From assembly GCF_029607905.1 (NCBI RefSeq), contig NZ_JAPHEH010000001.1, positions 1,517,530 to 1,581,529 on the forward strand: 64,000 bases of DNA, read 5' to 3'. The position numbers and the translations under genes were made by a program. The notes below the pieces were generated by a model. It saw only the letters and a program-made list of their open reading frames with translations, searched no databases and had not been told where the DNA came from. Numbering within the stretch: the first letter of the stretch is position 1; each line of letters opens with the position of its first letter. Below are positions 22,531-31,816 of the stretch, piece after piece. This stretch comes from Thiovibrio frasassiensis. Its GTDB lineage: Bacteria; Desulfobacterota; Desulfobulbia; Desulfobulbales; Desulfurivibrionaceae.

Positions 22531-22896
22531 ATGGGTAAGATAAATCCGAAAGAGAGTGCTCGTGAAAAGCGGGTGAAACGGATCAGGAAAAACATTTCCG
22601 GAACTCCTGAGAGACCTCGTTTGCGTGTTTTTAAAAGCGCTAAACATATCTATTGTCAGATAATTGATGATGTTGCCGGAAACACCCTGGCGGCCATGTC
22701 CACTGTTGATAAAGGGATGATCGCCGCCGACATTAAGGGTAAGTCTGAAAAGGCGCGGCAGGTTGGCTTGAAAATAGCCGAACTTGCTAAAGGCAAAGGT
22801 ATTGAAAAGGTGGTTTTCGACCGAGGCGGTTATATCTATCATGGCCGGGTCAAGGCACTCTCCGAAGGTGCTCGTGAAGGCGGTCTTGATTTCTAA
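22531..22896 (+). CDS. rplR: 50S ribosomal protein L18
   Basis: L18 binds 5S rRNA with L5. The 121-residue product has the basic N-terminus, [20 protein letters not shown], and the C-terminal [20 protein letters not shown] motif. Gene order rplF-rplR-rpsE is standard. Confidence 0.98.
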   Translation: MGKINPKESAREKRVKRIRKNISGTPERPRLRVFKSAKHIYCQIIDDVAGNTLAAMSTVDKGMIAADIKGKSEKARQVGLKIAELAKGKGIEKVVFDRGGYIYHGRVKALSEGAREGGLDF

Positions 22897-22959
22897 TGTG
22901 TTGTCCGCGAAAAAATTTTTGTCCCTGTAAAAAATTCCAAAGCGATTTGGGGGTGAACC

Positions 22960-23469
22960 TTGGCTGATTTTAATAAGAACATAAGTGGCGATGACCAGTT
23001 TATTGAAAAGATCGTTCATATCAACAGGACTGCGAAAGTAGTCAAGGGTGGACGTCGTTTCAGTTTCAGCGCCATTGTTGTTGTTGGTGATGGAAAAGGA
23101 AAAGTTGGTTGCGGCCTTGGTAAAGCGAATCAGGTTCCCGATGCAATCAGGAAGGGTGTTGATCAGGCGCGTAAAGACATGAAGCGTGTTTCCATAACTG
23201 ACCTGAGCATTCCGCACGAGGTTTTTGGGAAATTTGGGGCTGGGAATGTAATGTTGAAGCCTGCCGTTGAAGGAACCGGTCTTATTGCCGGCGGTGCTGT
23301 TCGTGCCGTGCTTGAAGCCGCCGGGGTTCATAATATCCTGACCAAGTGTATCGGCTCACACAACCCTCATAATCTGGTGAAAGCGACCATGGACGGTTTG
23401 CGTAGGCTGCGCACCCCGCAGCAGATCGCTCTGAGTCGTGGCAAATCCGTTGAGGAAATTACTGCCTGA
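22960..23469 (+). CDS. rpsE: 30S ribosomal protein S5
   Basis: S5 acts in mRNA helicase activity and decoding fidelity. The 169-residue product has [40 protein letters not shown] and [20 protein letters not shown]. The start is TTG 22960 after TTTGGGGG, and the protein length fits. Confidence 0.97.
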   Translation: MADFNKNISGDDQFIEKIVHINRTAKVVKGGRRFSFSAIVVVGDGKGKVGCGLGKANQVPDAIRKGVDQARKDMKRVSITDLSIPHEVFGKFGAGNVMLKPAVEGTGLIAGGAVRAVLEAAGVHNILTKCIGSHNPHNLVKATMDGLRRLRTPQQIALSRGKSVEEITA

Positions 23470-23577
23470 ACAGTTTGTCCCCCGATTGCGGAGATGCTTG
23501 TCAGTCGGGGTCTGGTCCAGGTTTGAAATGTGTGCTGAAAACAGCATGACATCAATGAAGAGTGAATAGGTATTGAT

Positions 23578-23757
23578 ATGGCAAATCAGCTCAAAGTTAC
23601 CCTGAAGAAAAGCAAGATCGGGAGCACTGAAAAAATACGTGCTACGTTGATCGGCCTGGGGCTGACCAAGATAAATAAAACGGTTATTCGGCAGGACACC
23701 CCTGAAATTCGCGGGATGATAAAAAAAGTCGAACATCTGGTTGAGGTGGAGGATTAA
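23578..23757 (+). CDS. rpmD: 50S ribosomal protein L30
   Basis: L30 is a small large-subunit protein found in many but not all bacteria. The 59-residue frame from ATG 23578 to TAA 23757 translates to [15 protein letters not shown] at the start, then [14 protein letters not shown] and [12 protein letters not shown], all typical of L30. It fits exactly between rpsE and rplO. Confidence 0.95.
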   Translation: MANQLKVTLKKSKIGSTEKIRATLIGLGLTKINKTVIRQDTPEIRGMIKKVEHLVEVED

Positions 23758-23760
23758 TTT

Positions 23761-24201
23761 ATGTTGACGTTAAGCAATTTGTCGCCGCAGCCAGGTTCGA
23801 GAAAACCGAGAAAGAGAATTGGTCGTGGTCTTGGATCCGGCCATGGCAAGACCGCGACCCGTGGTCATAAGGGACATAAAGCCAGATCCGGTGGCGGCAT
23901 CAAGATAGGGTTTGAAGGCGGCCAGATGCCTCTTCAGCGCCGTTTGCCCAAGCGTGGCTTTACCAATATATTTAAGAAAGTATATGCCATAATTAACCTT
24001 CAGGATCTCGAGCGTTTTGCCCCGGATACCAGGGTTGACCGCGAGGCCTTGATCGCAGCCGGGCTGGTTTCCAAGAGTGATACTCTTGTGAAAATCCTCG
24101 GCAACGGCGAGTTGCAACATGCCCTTACTGTTTCTGTCGATAAGGTGAGTGGTTCTGCGCGTCAGAAGATCGAAGCAGTTGGCGGCAAGATTGAGGAATA
24201 A
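23761..24201 (+). CDS. rplO: 50S ribosomal protein L15
   Basis: L15 is a late assembly protein. The 146-residue product has the Gly/Arg/Lys-rich N-terminus [36 protein letters not shown], and a globular C-terminal half. It starts 3 bases after rpmD and ends 4 bases before secY. Confidence 0.98.
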   Translation: MLTLSNLSPQPGSRKPRKRIGRGLGSGHGKTATRGHKGHKARSGGGIKIGFEGGQMPLQRRLPKRGFTNIFKKVYAIINLQDLERFAPDTRVDREALIAAGLVSKSDTLVKILGNGELQHALTVSVDKVSGSARQKIEAVGGKIEE

Positions 24202-24205
24202 CTAG

Positions 24206-25513
24206 ATGCGCGCTGGGGTCCAGAATGCTGCAAATATTCCGGAGTTAAGACGCCGGATTGTTTTCACACTTATTATGCTTGCCGTTTACAGAGCCGGGGT
24301 CCAGATCCCAACCCCGGGAATAAACGGTGAGGCGCTGAATCAATTTTTTCAAAAAAGTGCTGGCTCCCTTTTTGACATGTTTAATATGTTTTCCGGCGGT
24401 GCTTTGGAAAATTTTTCCATCTTTGCCCTGGGGATCATGCCATACATCAGTGCCTCGATCATATTTCAATTACTGACCGTGGTTATTCCCCAGCTTGAAG
24501 CCCTTTCTAAAGAGGGCGAGGCTGGTCGCCGCAAGATTACCCAGTACACCCGTTACGCCACGGTGGTCTTGAGTTTGGTGCAAGGCTTGTTTATAAGTAT
24601 TGGGCTGGAAAGCATGACCGCCCCTGGAACCGGGGAGATGGTCGTTATTGCCACTGGCTGGCATTTTCGTCTCATGACCATGTTGACCCTGACCTCAGGA
24701 ACCGCTTTTATCATGTGGCTGGGCGAACAGATGACCGAGCGCGGTATCGGTAACGGTATTTCGCTGATCATCTTTGCCGGAATCGTGGCAAGAATGCCAG
24801 CGGCCTTGGTGAACACGTTTAAGATGGCCAGTGCGGGTGAAATTGCCTACATTATGTTGCCGATTATCTTGGTCATGATTGGGGCAGTTATTGCTTTTGT
24901 TATATTTTTTGAAACGGCGCAGCGGCGAATTCCCATTCAGTATGCGAAACGGATGGTTGGTCGCCAGATGTACGGTGGACAGCAATCGCATCTTCCGCTG
25001 AAAATTAATATGTCCGGTGTTATTCCACCGATTTTTGCTTCTTCAATCATGATGTTTCCTGCCACCATCGGTCAGTTTATTCAGGTCGACTGGGTGCAGA
25101 AAATGAGCGCAGCCCTCAGTTGGGGGAGTTTGCCGCACACCGTGCTCTTTATTGGTTTTATTGTCTTTTTCTGCTTTTTTTATACAGCGGTAACCTTTAA
25201 CCCGGTTGACGTAGCGGAAAATTTGAAAAAGCATGGTGGGTTTGTGCCTGGGATCAGACCGGGAAAGAAAACCTCTGATTTTATCGACAAGATTGTGGTG
25301 CGGATTACAGTAATTGGCGCTTGTTATATCAGCGTTATCTGTGTACTGCCGACTATTTTGATCAATAAGCTTCATGTTCCATTTTATTTCGGCGGCACCG
25401 CACTGCTGATTGTTGTTGGCGTGGCAATTGATACAATTGCGCAGATCGAGTCCCATACGGTTATGCGCAACTATGATGGTTTTATGAAGTCAGGTGGCTT
25501 TAAGTCACGGTGA
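24206..25513 (+). CDS. secY: Preprotein translocase subunit SecY
   Basis: Channel-forming subunit of the Sec translocon in the inner membrane, 435 residues with about ten hydrophobic segments. Visible signatures are GIMPYISASIIFQL (second membrane segment), GNGISLIIFAGIVARMP, the cytoplasmic QRRIPIQYAKRMVGRQMYGG loop and PGIRPGKKTSDFID. It begins 4 bases after rplO and is followed by map. No adk gene lies between them. Confidence 0.98.
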   Translation: MRAGVQNAANIPELRRRIVFTLIMLAVYRAGVQIPTPGINGEALNQFFQKSAGSLFDMFNMFSGGALENFSIFALGIMPYISASIIFQLLTVVIPQLEALSKEGEAGRRKITQYTRYATVVLSLVQGLFISIGLESMTAPGTGEMVVIATGWHFRLMTMLTLTSGTAFIMWLGEQMTERGIGNGISLIIFAGIVARMPAALVNTFKMASAGEIAYIMLPIILVMIGAVIAFVIFFETAQRRIPIQYAKRMVGRQMYGGQQSHLPLKINMSGVIPPIFASSIMMFPATIGQFIQVDWVQKMSAALSWGSLPHTVLFIGFIVFFCFFYTAVTFNPVDVAENLKKHGGFVPGIRPGKKTSDFIDKIVVRITVIGACYISVICVLPTILINKLHVPFYFGGTALLIVVGVAIDTIAQIESHTVMRNYDGFMKSGGFKSR

Positions 25514-25534
25514 TAGCGTTTTTGTGGTAGGAAC

Positions 25535-26293
25535 ATGGCAATTATACTGAAGTCGCCTCGAGAAATAGAGCTTCTGCGGGAGGCGAATCAGATTGTTGCC
25601 AGGACCTTGGCCCTGCTTACCGAGAAGTTAGAGGTTGGTTGCAGCACTTTTTTTCTGGATACATTGGCAGAAAAATATTGTCGTGAATGCGGCGCCGAAC
25701 CTGCCTTTAAAGGATATCGAGGCTTTCCGGGCAGTCTGTGCGTTTCCATTAATGAACAGGTGGTGCACGGGATTCCATCCAAGAAGGTTATTGTCAAGGA
25801 TGGGGATATAGTCAGCATTGATTTTGGCGTTAAATATAAAGGATACTACGGCGATGCCGCGGTTAGCCTTCCCGTCGGAAAAGTAGCTTCCGAGCGTCTT
25901 ACTTTGCTTGAGGTAACGCGAGCTGCTCTGTACAAAGGAATTGCCCAGGCAATCCCAGGGAACCGAATAAACGATATATCGCAAGCCGTGCAGGAACATG
26001 TTGAAGAGCACGGGTTTTCCGTGGTTCGTCAGTTTGTCGGGCATGGCATCGGCAGCCAGCTCCATGAGGCTCCGGAAATACCCAATTATGCCCGGGCTGA
26101 ACGGACACCCAAGCTTTTGCCGGGCATGGTCCTTGCCATCGAGCCCATGGTGAATCTTGGCACGCATGCGGTTGATGTGTTGCGTGATGGTTGGACGGTG
26201 GTAACAAGGGACAGGAAAATTTCGGCGCATTTCGAGCATTCCATCGCTGTAACCGAGGGTGCGCCGCTGATTCTCAGTGAGCTGTCGGTATAG
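25535..26293 (+). CDS. map: Methionine aminopeptidase, type I
   Basis: Cytosolic metalloprotease that removes the N-terminal methionine of new proteins. The 252-residue product has the metal ligands in SIDFGVKYKGYYGDAAV (two Asp), GHGIGSQLHE (His), EPMVNLG (Glu) and EHSIAV (Glu). A short spacer (21 bases) from secY suggests co-transcription. Confidence 0.97.
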   Translation: MAIILKSPREIELLREANQIVARTLALLTEKLEVGCSTFFLDTLAEKYCRECGAEPAFKGYRGFPGSLCVSINEQVVHGIPSKKVIVKDGDIVSIDFGVKYKGYYGDAAVSLPVGKVASERLTLLEVTRAALYKGIAQAIPGNRINDISQAVQEHVEEHGFSVVRQFVGHGIGSQLHEAPEIPNYARAERTPKLLPGMVLAIEPMVNLGTHAVDVLRDGWTVVTRDRKISAHFEHSIAVTEGAPLILSELSV

Positions 26294-26411
26294 CTTTTTT
26301 TGTCTTTATGAAAAAAAATAAGGCAAAAATAAATAAATAAGGTAATATCCTCTGCTTTCTATCTGTCGGAATGTTGTCAGAGAGAAATGCTATGTGGGAA
26401 ATAAGGGGTTT

Positions 26412-26636
26412 ATGTCCAAGGAAGAAGCTATTCAGGTTGAAGGGACCATCGTTGAGCCATTGCCCAACGCGATGTTTCGGGTAGAGCTTGATAATGGTCA
26501 TCGGATATTAGCCCATATTTCCGGAAAGATGAGGATGCATTTTATTAAGATTCTCCCGGGAGATCGTGTCACTGTTGAGTTATCTCCTTATGATCTCACA
26601 CGGGGAAGAGTGACATTCAGGGCAAAGAAGAAGTAG
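26412..26636 (+). CDS. infA: Translation initiation factor IF-1
   Basis: IF-1 occupies the ribosomal A site during initiation. The 74-residue S1/OB-fold product begins [20 protein letters not shown] and has [23 protein letters not shown] 26412 is chosen because AAGGGG (26403-26408) lies just upstream; an in-frame ATG 18 bases earlier gives a non-conserved extension. The 118-base map-infA gap is AT-rich and may hold a promoter, but no clear -35/-10 pair is visible. Confidence 0.97.
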   Translation: MSKEEAIQVEGTIVEPLPNAMFRVELDNGHRILAHISGKMRMHFIKILPGDRVTVELSPYDLTRGRVTFRAKKK

Positions 26637-26670
26637 CGTTTTCTTTGCCGCATAACAAAAGGGTTGCGTA

Positions 26671-26784
26671 ATGAAAGTAAGATCTTCTGTGAAGAAAATT
26701 TGTAGTGACTGCCGGGTGTTCAAACGTAAAGGCGTCTTGCGTGTCTCATGTAAGATAAAAAAGCACAAACAGCGGCAGGGATGA
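26671..26784 (+). CDS. rpmJ: 50S ribosomal protein L36 (zinc type)
   Basis: The smallest 50S protein, 37 residues from ATG 26671 to TGA 26784: [20 protein letters not shown] and then a C-terminal half with Cys27 and His32. The CxxC...C-x4-H zinc pattern is complete, so this is the zinc-binding form. Position between infA and rpsM is standard. Confidence 0.96.
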   Translation: MKVRSSVKKICSDCRVFKRKGVLRVSCKIKKHKQRQG

Positions 26785-26821
26785 TTTTTTCATATATTTT
26801 GACCAACAAGGGAGGCATGCC

Positions 26822-27190
26822 TTGGCACGTTTAGCTGGTGTTGATTTACCAAGAAATAAACATATGGTGATTGCTTTAACCTATATCCATGGGATTGGCA
26901 GAACTTCTGCTGGTAAAATTCTGGATATGGTTGGCTTGCCCCATACAACGAACAGTGATGATTTGTCTGAAAGTGATGTGACCAACATCAGAAAAATCAT
27001 GGATGATCAGTTTGTTGTTGAAGGCGATCGTCGTCGTGAAGTGGCCATGGATGTGAAGCGGCTGACAGATGCGGGATGCTATCGCGGTATCCGTCACCGT
27101 AAGGGCCTTCCATGTCGGGGGCAGCGCACCAAGACCAATGCCAGGACGAGGAAAGGGCCGAGGCGGTCAGCGATTAAAAGTAAAAAGTAG
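26822..27190 (+). CDS. rpsM: 30S ribosomal protein S13
   Basis: S13 forms inter-subunit bridges in the 30S head. The 122-residue product has [33 protein letters not shown] and the C-terminal [20 protein letters not shown]. The start is TTG 26822 with GGGAGG at 26811-26816. It opens the alpha operon part of the cluster. Confidence 0.97.
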   Translation: MARLAGVDLPRNKHMVIALTYIHGIGRTSAGKILDMVGLPHTTNSDDLSESDVTNIRKIMDDQFVVEGDRRREVAMDVKRLTDAGCYRGIRHRKGLPCRGQRTKTNARTRKGPRRSAIKSKK

Positions 27191-27229
27191 AGATTAAATA
27201 ATCATTCTGGATTGTTTATAGGAGTCATA

Positions 27230-27622
27230 ATGGCTAGTCCGAAAGCGAGTCGTCCGAAGCGCAAGGAAAAGAAAAATGTACCCGAGGGAATATGTTTTAT
27301 TCACTCAACCTTTAACAATACCCTTGTGACGTTTGCGGACAGGCAGGGAAATGTTATTTCTTGGTCCAGTGCCGGTTGTTTGGGGTTTAAGGGCTCACGG
27401 AAAAGCACCCCTTTTGCTGCGCAGAACACAGTTGATGCCGCGGCGAAAAAAGCCCAGGAACATGGCATGCGTAAGGTTGAGGTTAGGGTTAATGGCCCTG
27501 GACCGGGACGTGAATCTGCCATTCGGGCTCTCCAGACAAATGGATTTGATGTGAGCGTTATCCGTGATGTGACCCCAGTGCCGCATAATGGCTGTAAGCC
27601 ACCCAAGAGACGAAGGGTGTAG
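27230..27622 (+). CDS. rpsK: 30S ribosomal protein S11
   Basis: S11 lies in the 30S platform. The 130-residue product has [39 protein letters not shown] and the C-terminal [20 protein letters not shown] 27230 is preferred over an in-frame upstream start at 27212 because GGAG lies at 27221-27224. Confidence 0.98.
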   Translation: MASPKASRPKRKEKKNVPEGICFIHSTFNNTLVTFADRQGNVISWSSAGCLGFKGSRKSTPFAAQNTVDAAAKKAQEHGMRKVEVRVNGPGPGRESAIRALQTNGFDVSVIRDVTPVPHNGCKPPKRRRV

Positions 27623-27692
27623 TAGAGCAGTTTGGGTTGCAGGGCGTTTGATAATTAAAGTATGATTTTGTGAGATTGAGTGGAGGTCCAAA

Positions 27693-28322
27693 TTGGCCAG
27701 ATATACAGGCGCGGAATGCCGGCAGTGTCGGCGTGAAAAACTCAAGTTGTTTTTGAAGGGCGACAGATGCTATTCAGACAAGTGTGCCTTTGAAAGGCGT
27801 TCTTTTGCTCCTGGTCAGCATGGACAGGCTCGGGTGCGCAAGGTTTCTGACTATGCCATTCAGCTGCGGGAAAAACAAAAGGTTCGTCGGATCTATGGCA
27901 TGTTGGAAGGTCAATTCCGGAAATATTTTGAGATTGCCGAGCGCATCAAGGGTGTTACCGGCGAAAATCTCCTGATGCTTCTGGAGAGTCGGCTCGATAA
28001 CGTGATCTACCGTCTTGGTTATGCAAATTCCAGGAATCAGGGTCGCCAATTGGTACGGCATGATCATATTGAGGTAAACGGCAGGAAAGTAAATATCCCT
28101 TCCTTCCGGGTTTCCATTAATGACGTCATTACCTTGAAAGAAAAAAGCCGCAAGGTTGCCGCCATCAATGAGAGCCTCGAAGCCGTTGTGCGTCGGGGTG
28201 TGCCAAGCTGGTTGGAGCTTGATAAAGATAACTACAAGGGAACTGTAAAGGCATTACCGAGCCGGCAGGAAATTACCATGCCGATTCAGGAGCAGTTGAT
28301 TGTAGAGCTTTACTCCAAATAA
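27693..28322 (+). CDS. rpsD: 30S ribosomal protein S4 (zinc-type N-terminus)
   Basis: S4 is a primary 16S rRNA binder and, in Escherichia coli, the repressor of the alpha operon. The 209-residue product has four N-terminal cysteines (CRQC...C...C within the first 32 residues), the zinc-binding form, and an S4 domain from about residue 98 ([20 protein letters not shown]). The start is TTG 27693 with GGAGG upstream. Confidence 0.97.
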   Translation: MARYTGAECRQCRREKLKLFLKGDRCYSDKCAFERRSFAPGQHGQARVRKVSDYAIQLREKQKVRRIYGMLEGQFRKYFEIAERIKGVTGENLLMLLESRLDNVIYRLGYANSRNQGRQLVRHDHIEVNGRKVNIPSFRVSINDVITLKEKSRKVAAINESLEAVVRRGVPSWLELDKDNYKGTVKALPSRQEITMPIQEQLIVELYSK

Positions 28323-28349
28323 TTAGCCAACCGTGGAGCAATAGAAACC

Positions 28350-29387
28350 ATGACACTTGCGTCTGATCCGTTTTACAGAAATTGGCATGAGCTTATCATT
28401 CCTGAAAGACTGGAAGTAGACCAGGACAGCCATACAAAAAGTTTCGGCAAATTCATCTGTCAGCCTTTGGAGCGGGGTTTTGCCACAACTATCGGTAATT
28501 CCCTGCGTAGGATTCTTTTGTCCTCAATTCAGGGTGCAGCAATTGTTTCGGTAAAAATTGATGGCGCTCTGCACGAGCTTTCTACCATCCCCGGGGTTAA
28601 AGAGGATGTCACCCAGATCATCCTGAACCTGAAAGAAGTGCGTCTGAAACTGAATACTCCTGGCTCGCAGATCGTTAGAATCGAAAAGAACAAACTTGGC
28701 ATTGTAACCGCAGGGGATATTACCTCCGGGGGCAAGGTTGAGGTGATGAATCCTGACAAGGAGATTTGCACCATCACCGGCGAGGGTGTTTTTAAGGCCG
28801 AGTTTGAGGTGAAATGGGGCAAGGGATACGTTCCCGCCGAGAAAAATAAGGCTGAAGAGCAGGTGATCGGGGTAATACCCATCGATGCTATTTTTACGCC
28901 GATTGTGAATGTGAAGTCTTTGGTTAGCCAGGCTCGTGTAGGCCAGCAGACCGATTATGACAAGCTGACCCTGGAAATCACCACCGACGGTAGCGTGAAA
29001 CCAGAAGACGCTTTGGCGTATGCCGCCAAAATCATGAAAGAACAGTTGCAGGTCTTTATCGCTTTTGATGAAGAATCTGTTGAGCCTGCCGTTGATGATG
29101 CCCGTGTAGACAATCGGTCACCTGTCAATGAGAATCTCTATCGCAGCGTAGAGGATCTGGAACTTTCAGTCCGTTCAGCGAATTGCCTGCGTAATGCTGA
29201 TATCCGTTATATCGGCGAACTGGTCCAAAAATCAGAGGCAGAGATGCTGAAGACCAAAAACTTTGGTCGTAAATCTCTTAATGAGATCAAGCAGTTGCTG
29301 TCAGAGATGGAGCTTTCGCTTGGTATGAAATTAGATGGCTGGGAGCCTCCTGTCGTGTCAGACAAGGTGTCTGACGAGCAGTTATAA
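28350..29387 (+). CDS. rpoA: DNA-directed RNA polymerase subunit alpha
   Basis: Alpha subunit, 345 residues. The N-terminal assembly domain has [20 protein letters not shown] and the C-terminal domain, which binds UP elements and activators, begins near residue 258 ([15 protein letters not shown]...) and contains [12 protein letters not shown]. Gene order rpsM-rpsK-rpsD-rpoA-rplQ is the classical alpha operon. Confidence 0.99.
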   Translation: MTLASDPFYRNWHELIIPERLEVDQDSHTKSFGKFICQPLERGFATTIGNSLRRILLSSIQGAAIVSVKIDGALHELSTIPGVKEDVTQIILNLKEVRLKLNTPGSQIVRIEKNKLGIVTAGDITSGGKVEVMNPDKEICTITGEGVFKAEFEVKWGKGYVPAEKNKAEEQVIGVIPIDAIFTPIVNVKSLVSQARVGQQTDYDKLTLEITTDGSVKPEDALAYAAKIMKEQLQVFIAFDEESVEPAVDDARVDNRSPVNENLYRSVEDLELSVRSANCLRNADIRYIGELVQKSEAEMLKTKNFGRKSLNEIKQLLSEMELSLGMKLDGWEPPVVSDKVSDEQL

Positions 29388-29406
29388 ATCCGGGAAGAGG
29401 GTAGTT

Positions 29407-29802
29407 ATGAGACATAGAAACGCAGGCAAAAGACTTGGCAGGACAACATCCCACCGCCAGGCCATGGTTCGCAATATGGTTACCTCTCTGTTAGAGCATG
29501 AGAGAATTGTAACCACCACCCCCAAGGCCAAGGAAGTTCGCAAGGTGGCTGATCAGATGATAACCTTGGCCAAGCGTGGTGACCTTCATGCCCGCCGGCA
29601 GGCGTTATCCTTCATTCAGGATAAAAAGGTTGTTGCCAAACTTTTTGACGTCCTCAAAGATGAGTACATGGATCGTAATGGCGGGTATACCAGGATTATC
29701 AGAACCGGCAATCGTCTTGGCGATGCGGCTGAGATGGCGATCCTCGAGTTGGTCAATTACAGTGAAGTGAAACCGGTAAAAGCGGAAAAAGTAGATAATT
29801 AA
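29407..29802 (+). CDS. rplQ: 50S ribosomal protein L17
   Basis: L17 lies near the tunnel exit. The 131-residue product begins [20 protein letters not shown] and has [23 protein letters not shown] 29407 has GGAAGAGGG upstream; a longer in-frame ORF running back into rpoA is rejected. The gene ends the ribosomal cluster and is followed by a strong terminator. Confidence 0.98.
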   Translation: MRHRNAGKRLGRTTSHRQAMVRNMVTSLLEHERIVTTTPKAKEVRKVADQMITLAKRGDLHARRQALSFIQDKKVVAKLFDVLKDEYMDRNGGYTRIIRTGNRLGDAAEMAILELVNYSEVKPVKAEKVDN

Positions 29803-29827
29803 TTTTCTGCCTGTTTGTGAAAATTCA

Positions 29828-29866
29828 AAGCTGGCTTGAACGTTCTGTTCAAGCCAGCTTTTTTTT
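29828..29866 (+). terminator. Rho-independent terminator of the alpha operon
   Basis: AAGCTGGCTTGAAC (29828-29841) pairs perfectly with GTTCAAGCCAGCTT (29847-29860) around a five-base loop and is followed by a run of T to 29866. It ends the nearly 30-kb informational gene cluster. Confidence 0.93.
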
Positions 29867-30033
29867 GTGGAAAACTTTGGGGATACATCTCCGCTATTTC
29901 CCACAATCAGTTGCTCCTGCGCGGATTGTCTGGCCATGATGTCGCGTGGCCGAGGCAAAAAAACATACCATCGAGGAAGCCTGTCGGTTAGTATTATAAC
30001 TTTTGCAGAGTTTGTTTAAAAGGGCATCATGGC

Positions 30034-30843
30034 ATGCTGCGGGTAAATGAAAAAGATGTTTCCTTCCAAGCGGGAATGACTCTTGCCGACTTGGCAAGGG
30101 GGGCTTACGCTGACGCCGACATTTTGCTCGTGAACGGCTACCCGGCTACCTTGCAAACCGTGTTGTTCGATGGCGACCAATGTTGGCTGTGGCCGCGGGG
30201 CAAGGTGCCTTCCGCGGAAGAGATGCGCCATATCCTCTATGCTCGGCACAGCCCGGGCGTGCAGGCCCGCCTTCAGGAATGCGTGGTCGGGATCATGGGG
30301 TTGGGAGGCCTTGGTTCGGTGGTGGCCATTGCTTTGGCGCGCATGGGCATCGGCGCCCTTCTCCTTGCCGACTATGATGTGGTGGAGCCCACCAACCTCA
30401 ATCGGCAGCAGTATTTTGTTGATCAGATCGGGCAGAAGAAGACAGCGGCGCTGCGGGACATTCTGCAGCGGGTCAATCCCCATGTCGCTTTGAATGTCAT
30501 CGACCAACGGCTTGTTGAAGACGATATCCCCGTATTGTTTAAAAATGTGCACGCCCTGGTGGAGTGTTTCGATGATCCGGCCATGAAGGCTGCGGGATTG
30601 CGGGCCGCTCTGCAGCATCTCCCCGGGGTTTTTTATGTGTGTGCCTCCGGGCTTGCCGGCTATGGCGAAAACAATGCGATTCGGACCAGGCGGTTGTATC
30701 CGCGGGTATATCTGGTTGGCGATGAGATAAGCGCTGCGGCGCCGGGAGAGGGGCTTATGGCCGCCCGGGTTGGGATTGCCGCTCATCATCAGGCGAACCA
30801 GGTGGTCCGTCTTCTCTTGGGCGCGGAAAATGAGGCTGAGTAG
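30034..30843 (+). CDS. thiF: ThiF-family adenylyltransferase with ThiS-like N-terminal domain
   Basis: Predicted E1-like enzyme that adenylates the ThiS C-terminus for thiazole synthesis. Residues about 1-60 look like a ThiS/beta-grasp domain (LLVNGYPATL...DGDQ) without a terminal GG. The ThiF domain starts near residue 80 with the nucleotide loop GIMGLGGLGSVVAIALARMG, LLLADYDVVEPTNLNRQQYF and KKTAALRDIL. No CxxC zinc pairs are visible, as in the short ThiF branch of anaerobes. The gene abuts thiS (ATG directly after its TAG), so they are co-translated. Confidence 0.88.
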   Translation: MLRVNEKDVSFQAGMTLADLARGAYADADILLVNGYPATLQTVLFDGDQCWLWPRGKVPSAEEMRHILYARHSPGVQARLQECVVGIMGLGGLGSVVAIALARMGIGALLLADYDVVEPTNLNRQQYFVDQIGQKKTAALRDILQRVNPHVALNVIDQRLVEDDIPVLFKNVHALVECFDDPAMKAAGLRAALQHLPGVFYVCASGLAGYGENNAIRTRRLYPRVYLVGDEISAAAPGEGLMAARVGIAAHHQANQVVRLLLGAENEAE

Positions 30844-31044
30844 ATGAAGGTTCTCTGTAACGGCGAAGCTCTGGAAATTGCCCCCGGGTCCCGGGTGATT
30901 GATTGTCTGAATAAGCTCGGCCTGGACCCCCCTTCGGTGGTGGTTGAGTGTGACGGGAAGATTCTGACCCGGGAAGAATATGGGAGCCATGCATTGCAGG
31001 ATGGCTCTGTCCTAGAATTGATACGGTTTGTGGGGGGCGGTTGA
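30844..31044 (+). CDS. thiS: Sulfur carrier protein ThiS
   Basis: Small ubiquitin-like protein whose C-terminal thiocarboxylate gives sulfur to the thiazole ring. The 66-residue product has [20 protein letters not shown] and ends in VGGG, providing the C-terminal Gly-Gly needed for adenylation. It starts right after thiF and ends one base before the thiG ATG. Confidence 0.93.
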   Translation: MKVLCNGEALEIAPGSRVIDCLNKLGLDPPSVVVECDGKILTREEYGSHALQDGSVLELIRFVGGG

Positions 31045-31045
31045 G

Positions 31046-31813
31046 ATGTTGACCATTGCAGGGAGAAAATTTCGCTCACGGCTCTTCGGTGGTACCGGTA
31101 AGTTTTCTTCTCCGGAGGTCATGAAGGCAGCGCTTGAAGCCTCGGGTTGTGAAATGGTCACTGTCGCTCTGCGTCGCATTGACCTCAATAATCCGGCTGA
31201 TGATATCATGCGCGTGCTGGACCGTGACCGCTACCTGTTTCTGCCCAACACCTCAGGGGCCCGGGATGCCAATGAGGCTATGCGCTTGGCCAGGCTGGCC
31301 CGGGCATCCGGCGGCGGGGAGTGGCTCAAGCTTGAGGTGACTCCCGACCCGAGAACCCTGCTGCCTGACCCTATCGAGACTTTGAAGGCCACGGAAATAT
31401 TGGTCAAGGAGGGGTTTAAGGTCCTGCCCTATATGAACGCCGATCCGATTCTGGCCCTGCGTCTTCAGGATGTGGGGGCGGTAGCGGTTATGCCCCTGGG
31501 TTCGCCCATCGGCACCAATCAGGGGGTACTGACCCGATTCCAGATTGAGATCATCATTTCGCAGGCGCAGGTGCCGGTTATTGTTGATGCTGGGCTCGGT
31601 GCCCCTTCGCACGTGGCCGAAGCCATGGAGATGGGGGCCGATGCGGTGCTGGTCAATACGGCTATTGCCGTGGCCGGAGATCCGGTGCGTATGGCCCGTG
31701 CCTTTGCCATGGCGGTGGAGGCGGGAAGAATCGCCTATGAATCAGGTCTTGGCGCGGTGAGCAAGGATGCTGCCCCCTCTTCGCCCGAGGACGGGCTGGG
31801 ATTTTTGCGCTAA
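31046..31813 (+). CDS. thiG: Thiazole synthase ThiG
   Basis: Forms the thiazole phosphate moiety of thiamine from deoxyxylulose phosphate, dehydroglycine and ThiS thiocarboxylate. The 255-residue TIM-barrel product has [12 protein letters not shown], the conserved lysine region near [31 protein letters not shown] and [23 protein letters not shown] 31046 starts one base after the thiS stop; an earlier in-frame start within thiS is rejected. Confidence 0.96.
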   Translation: MLTIAGRKFRSRLFGGTGKFSSPEVMKAALEASGCEMVTVALRRIDLNNPADDIMRVLDRDRYLFLPNTSGARDANEAMRLARLARASGGGEWLKLEVTPDPRTLLPDPIETLKATEILVKEGFKVLPYMNADPILALRLQDVGAVAVMPLGSPIGTNQGVLTRFQIEIIISQAQVPVIVDAGLGAPSHVAEAMEMGADAVLVNTAIAVAGDPVRMARAFAMAVEAGRIAYESGLGAVSKDAAPSSPEDGLGFLR

Positions 31814-31816
31814 GCC

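Noticed and set aside
29867-30033. TPP riboswitch upstream of the thiamine genes
   Set aside because: The conserved THI-box sequences (CTGAGA and the downstream ACCTGA-type core) are not present; only a small GGCCA/TGGCC hairpin was found.
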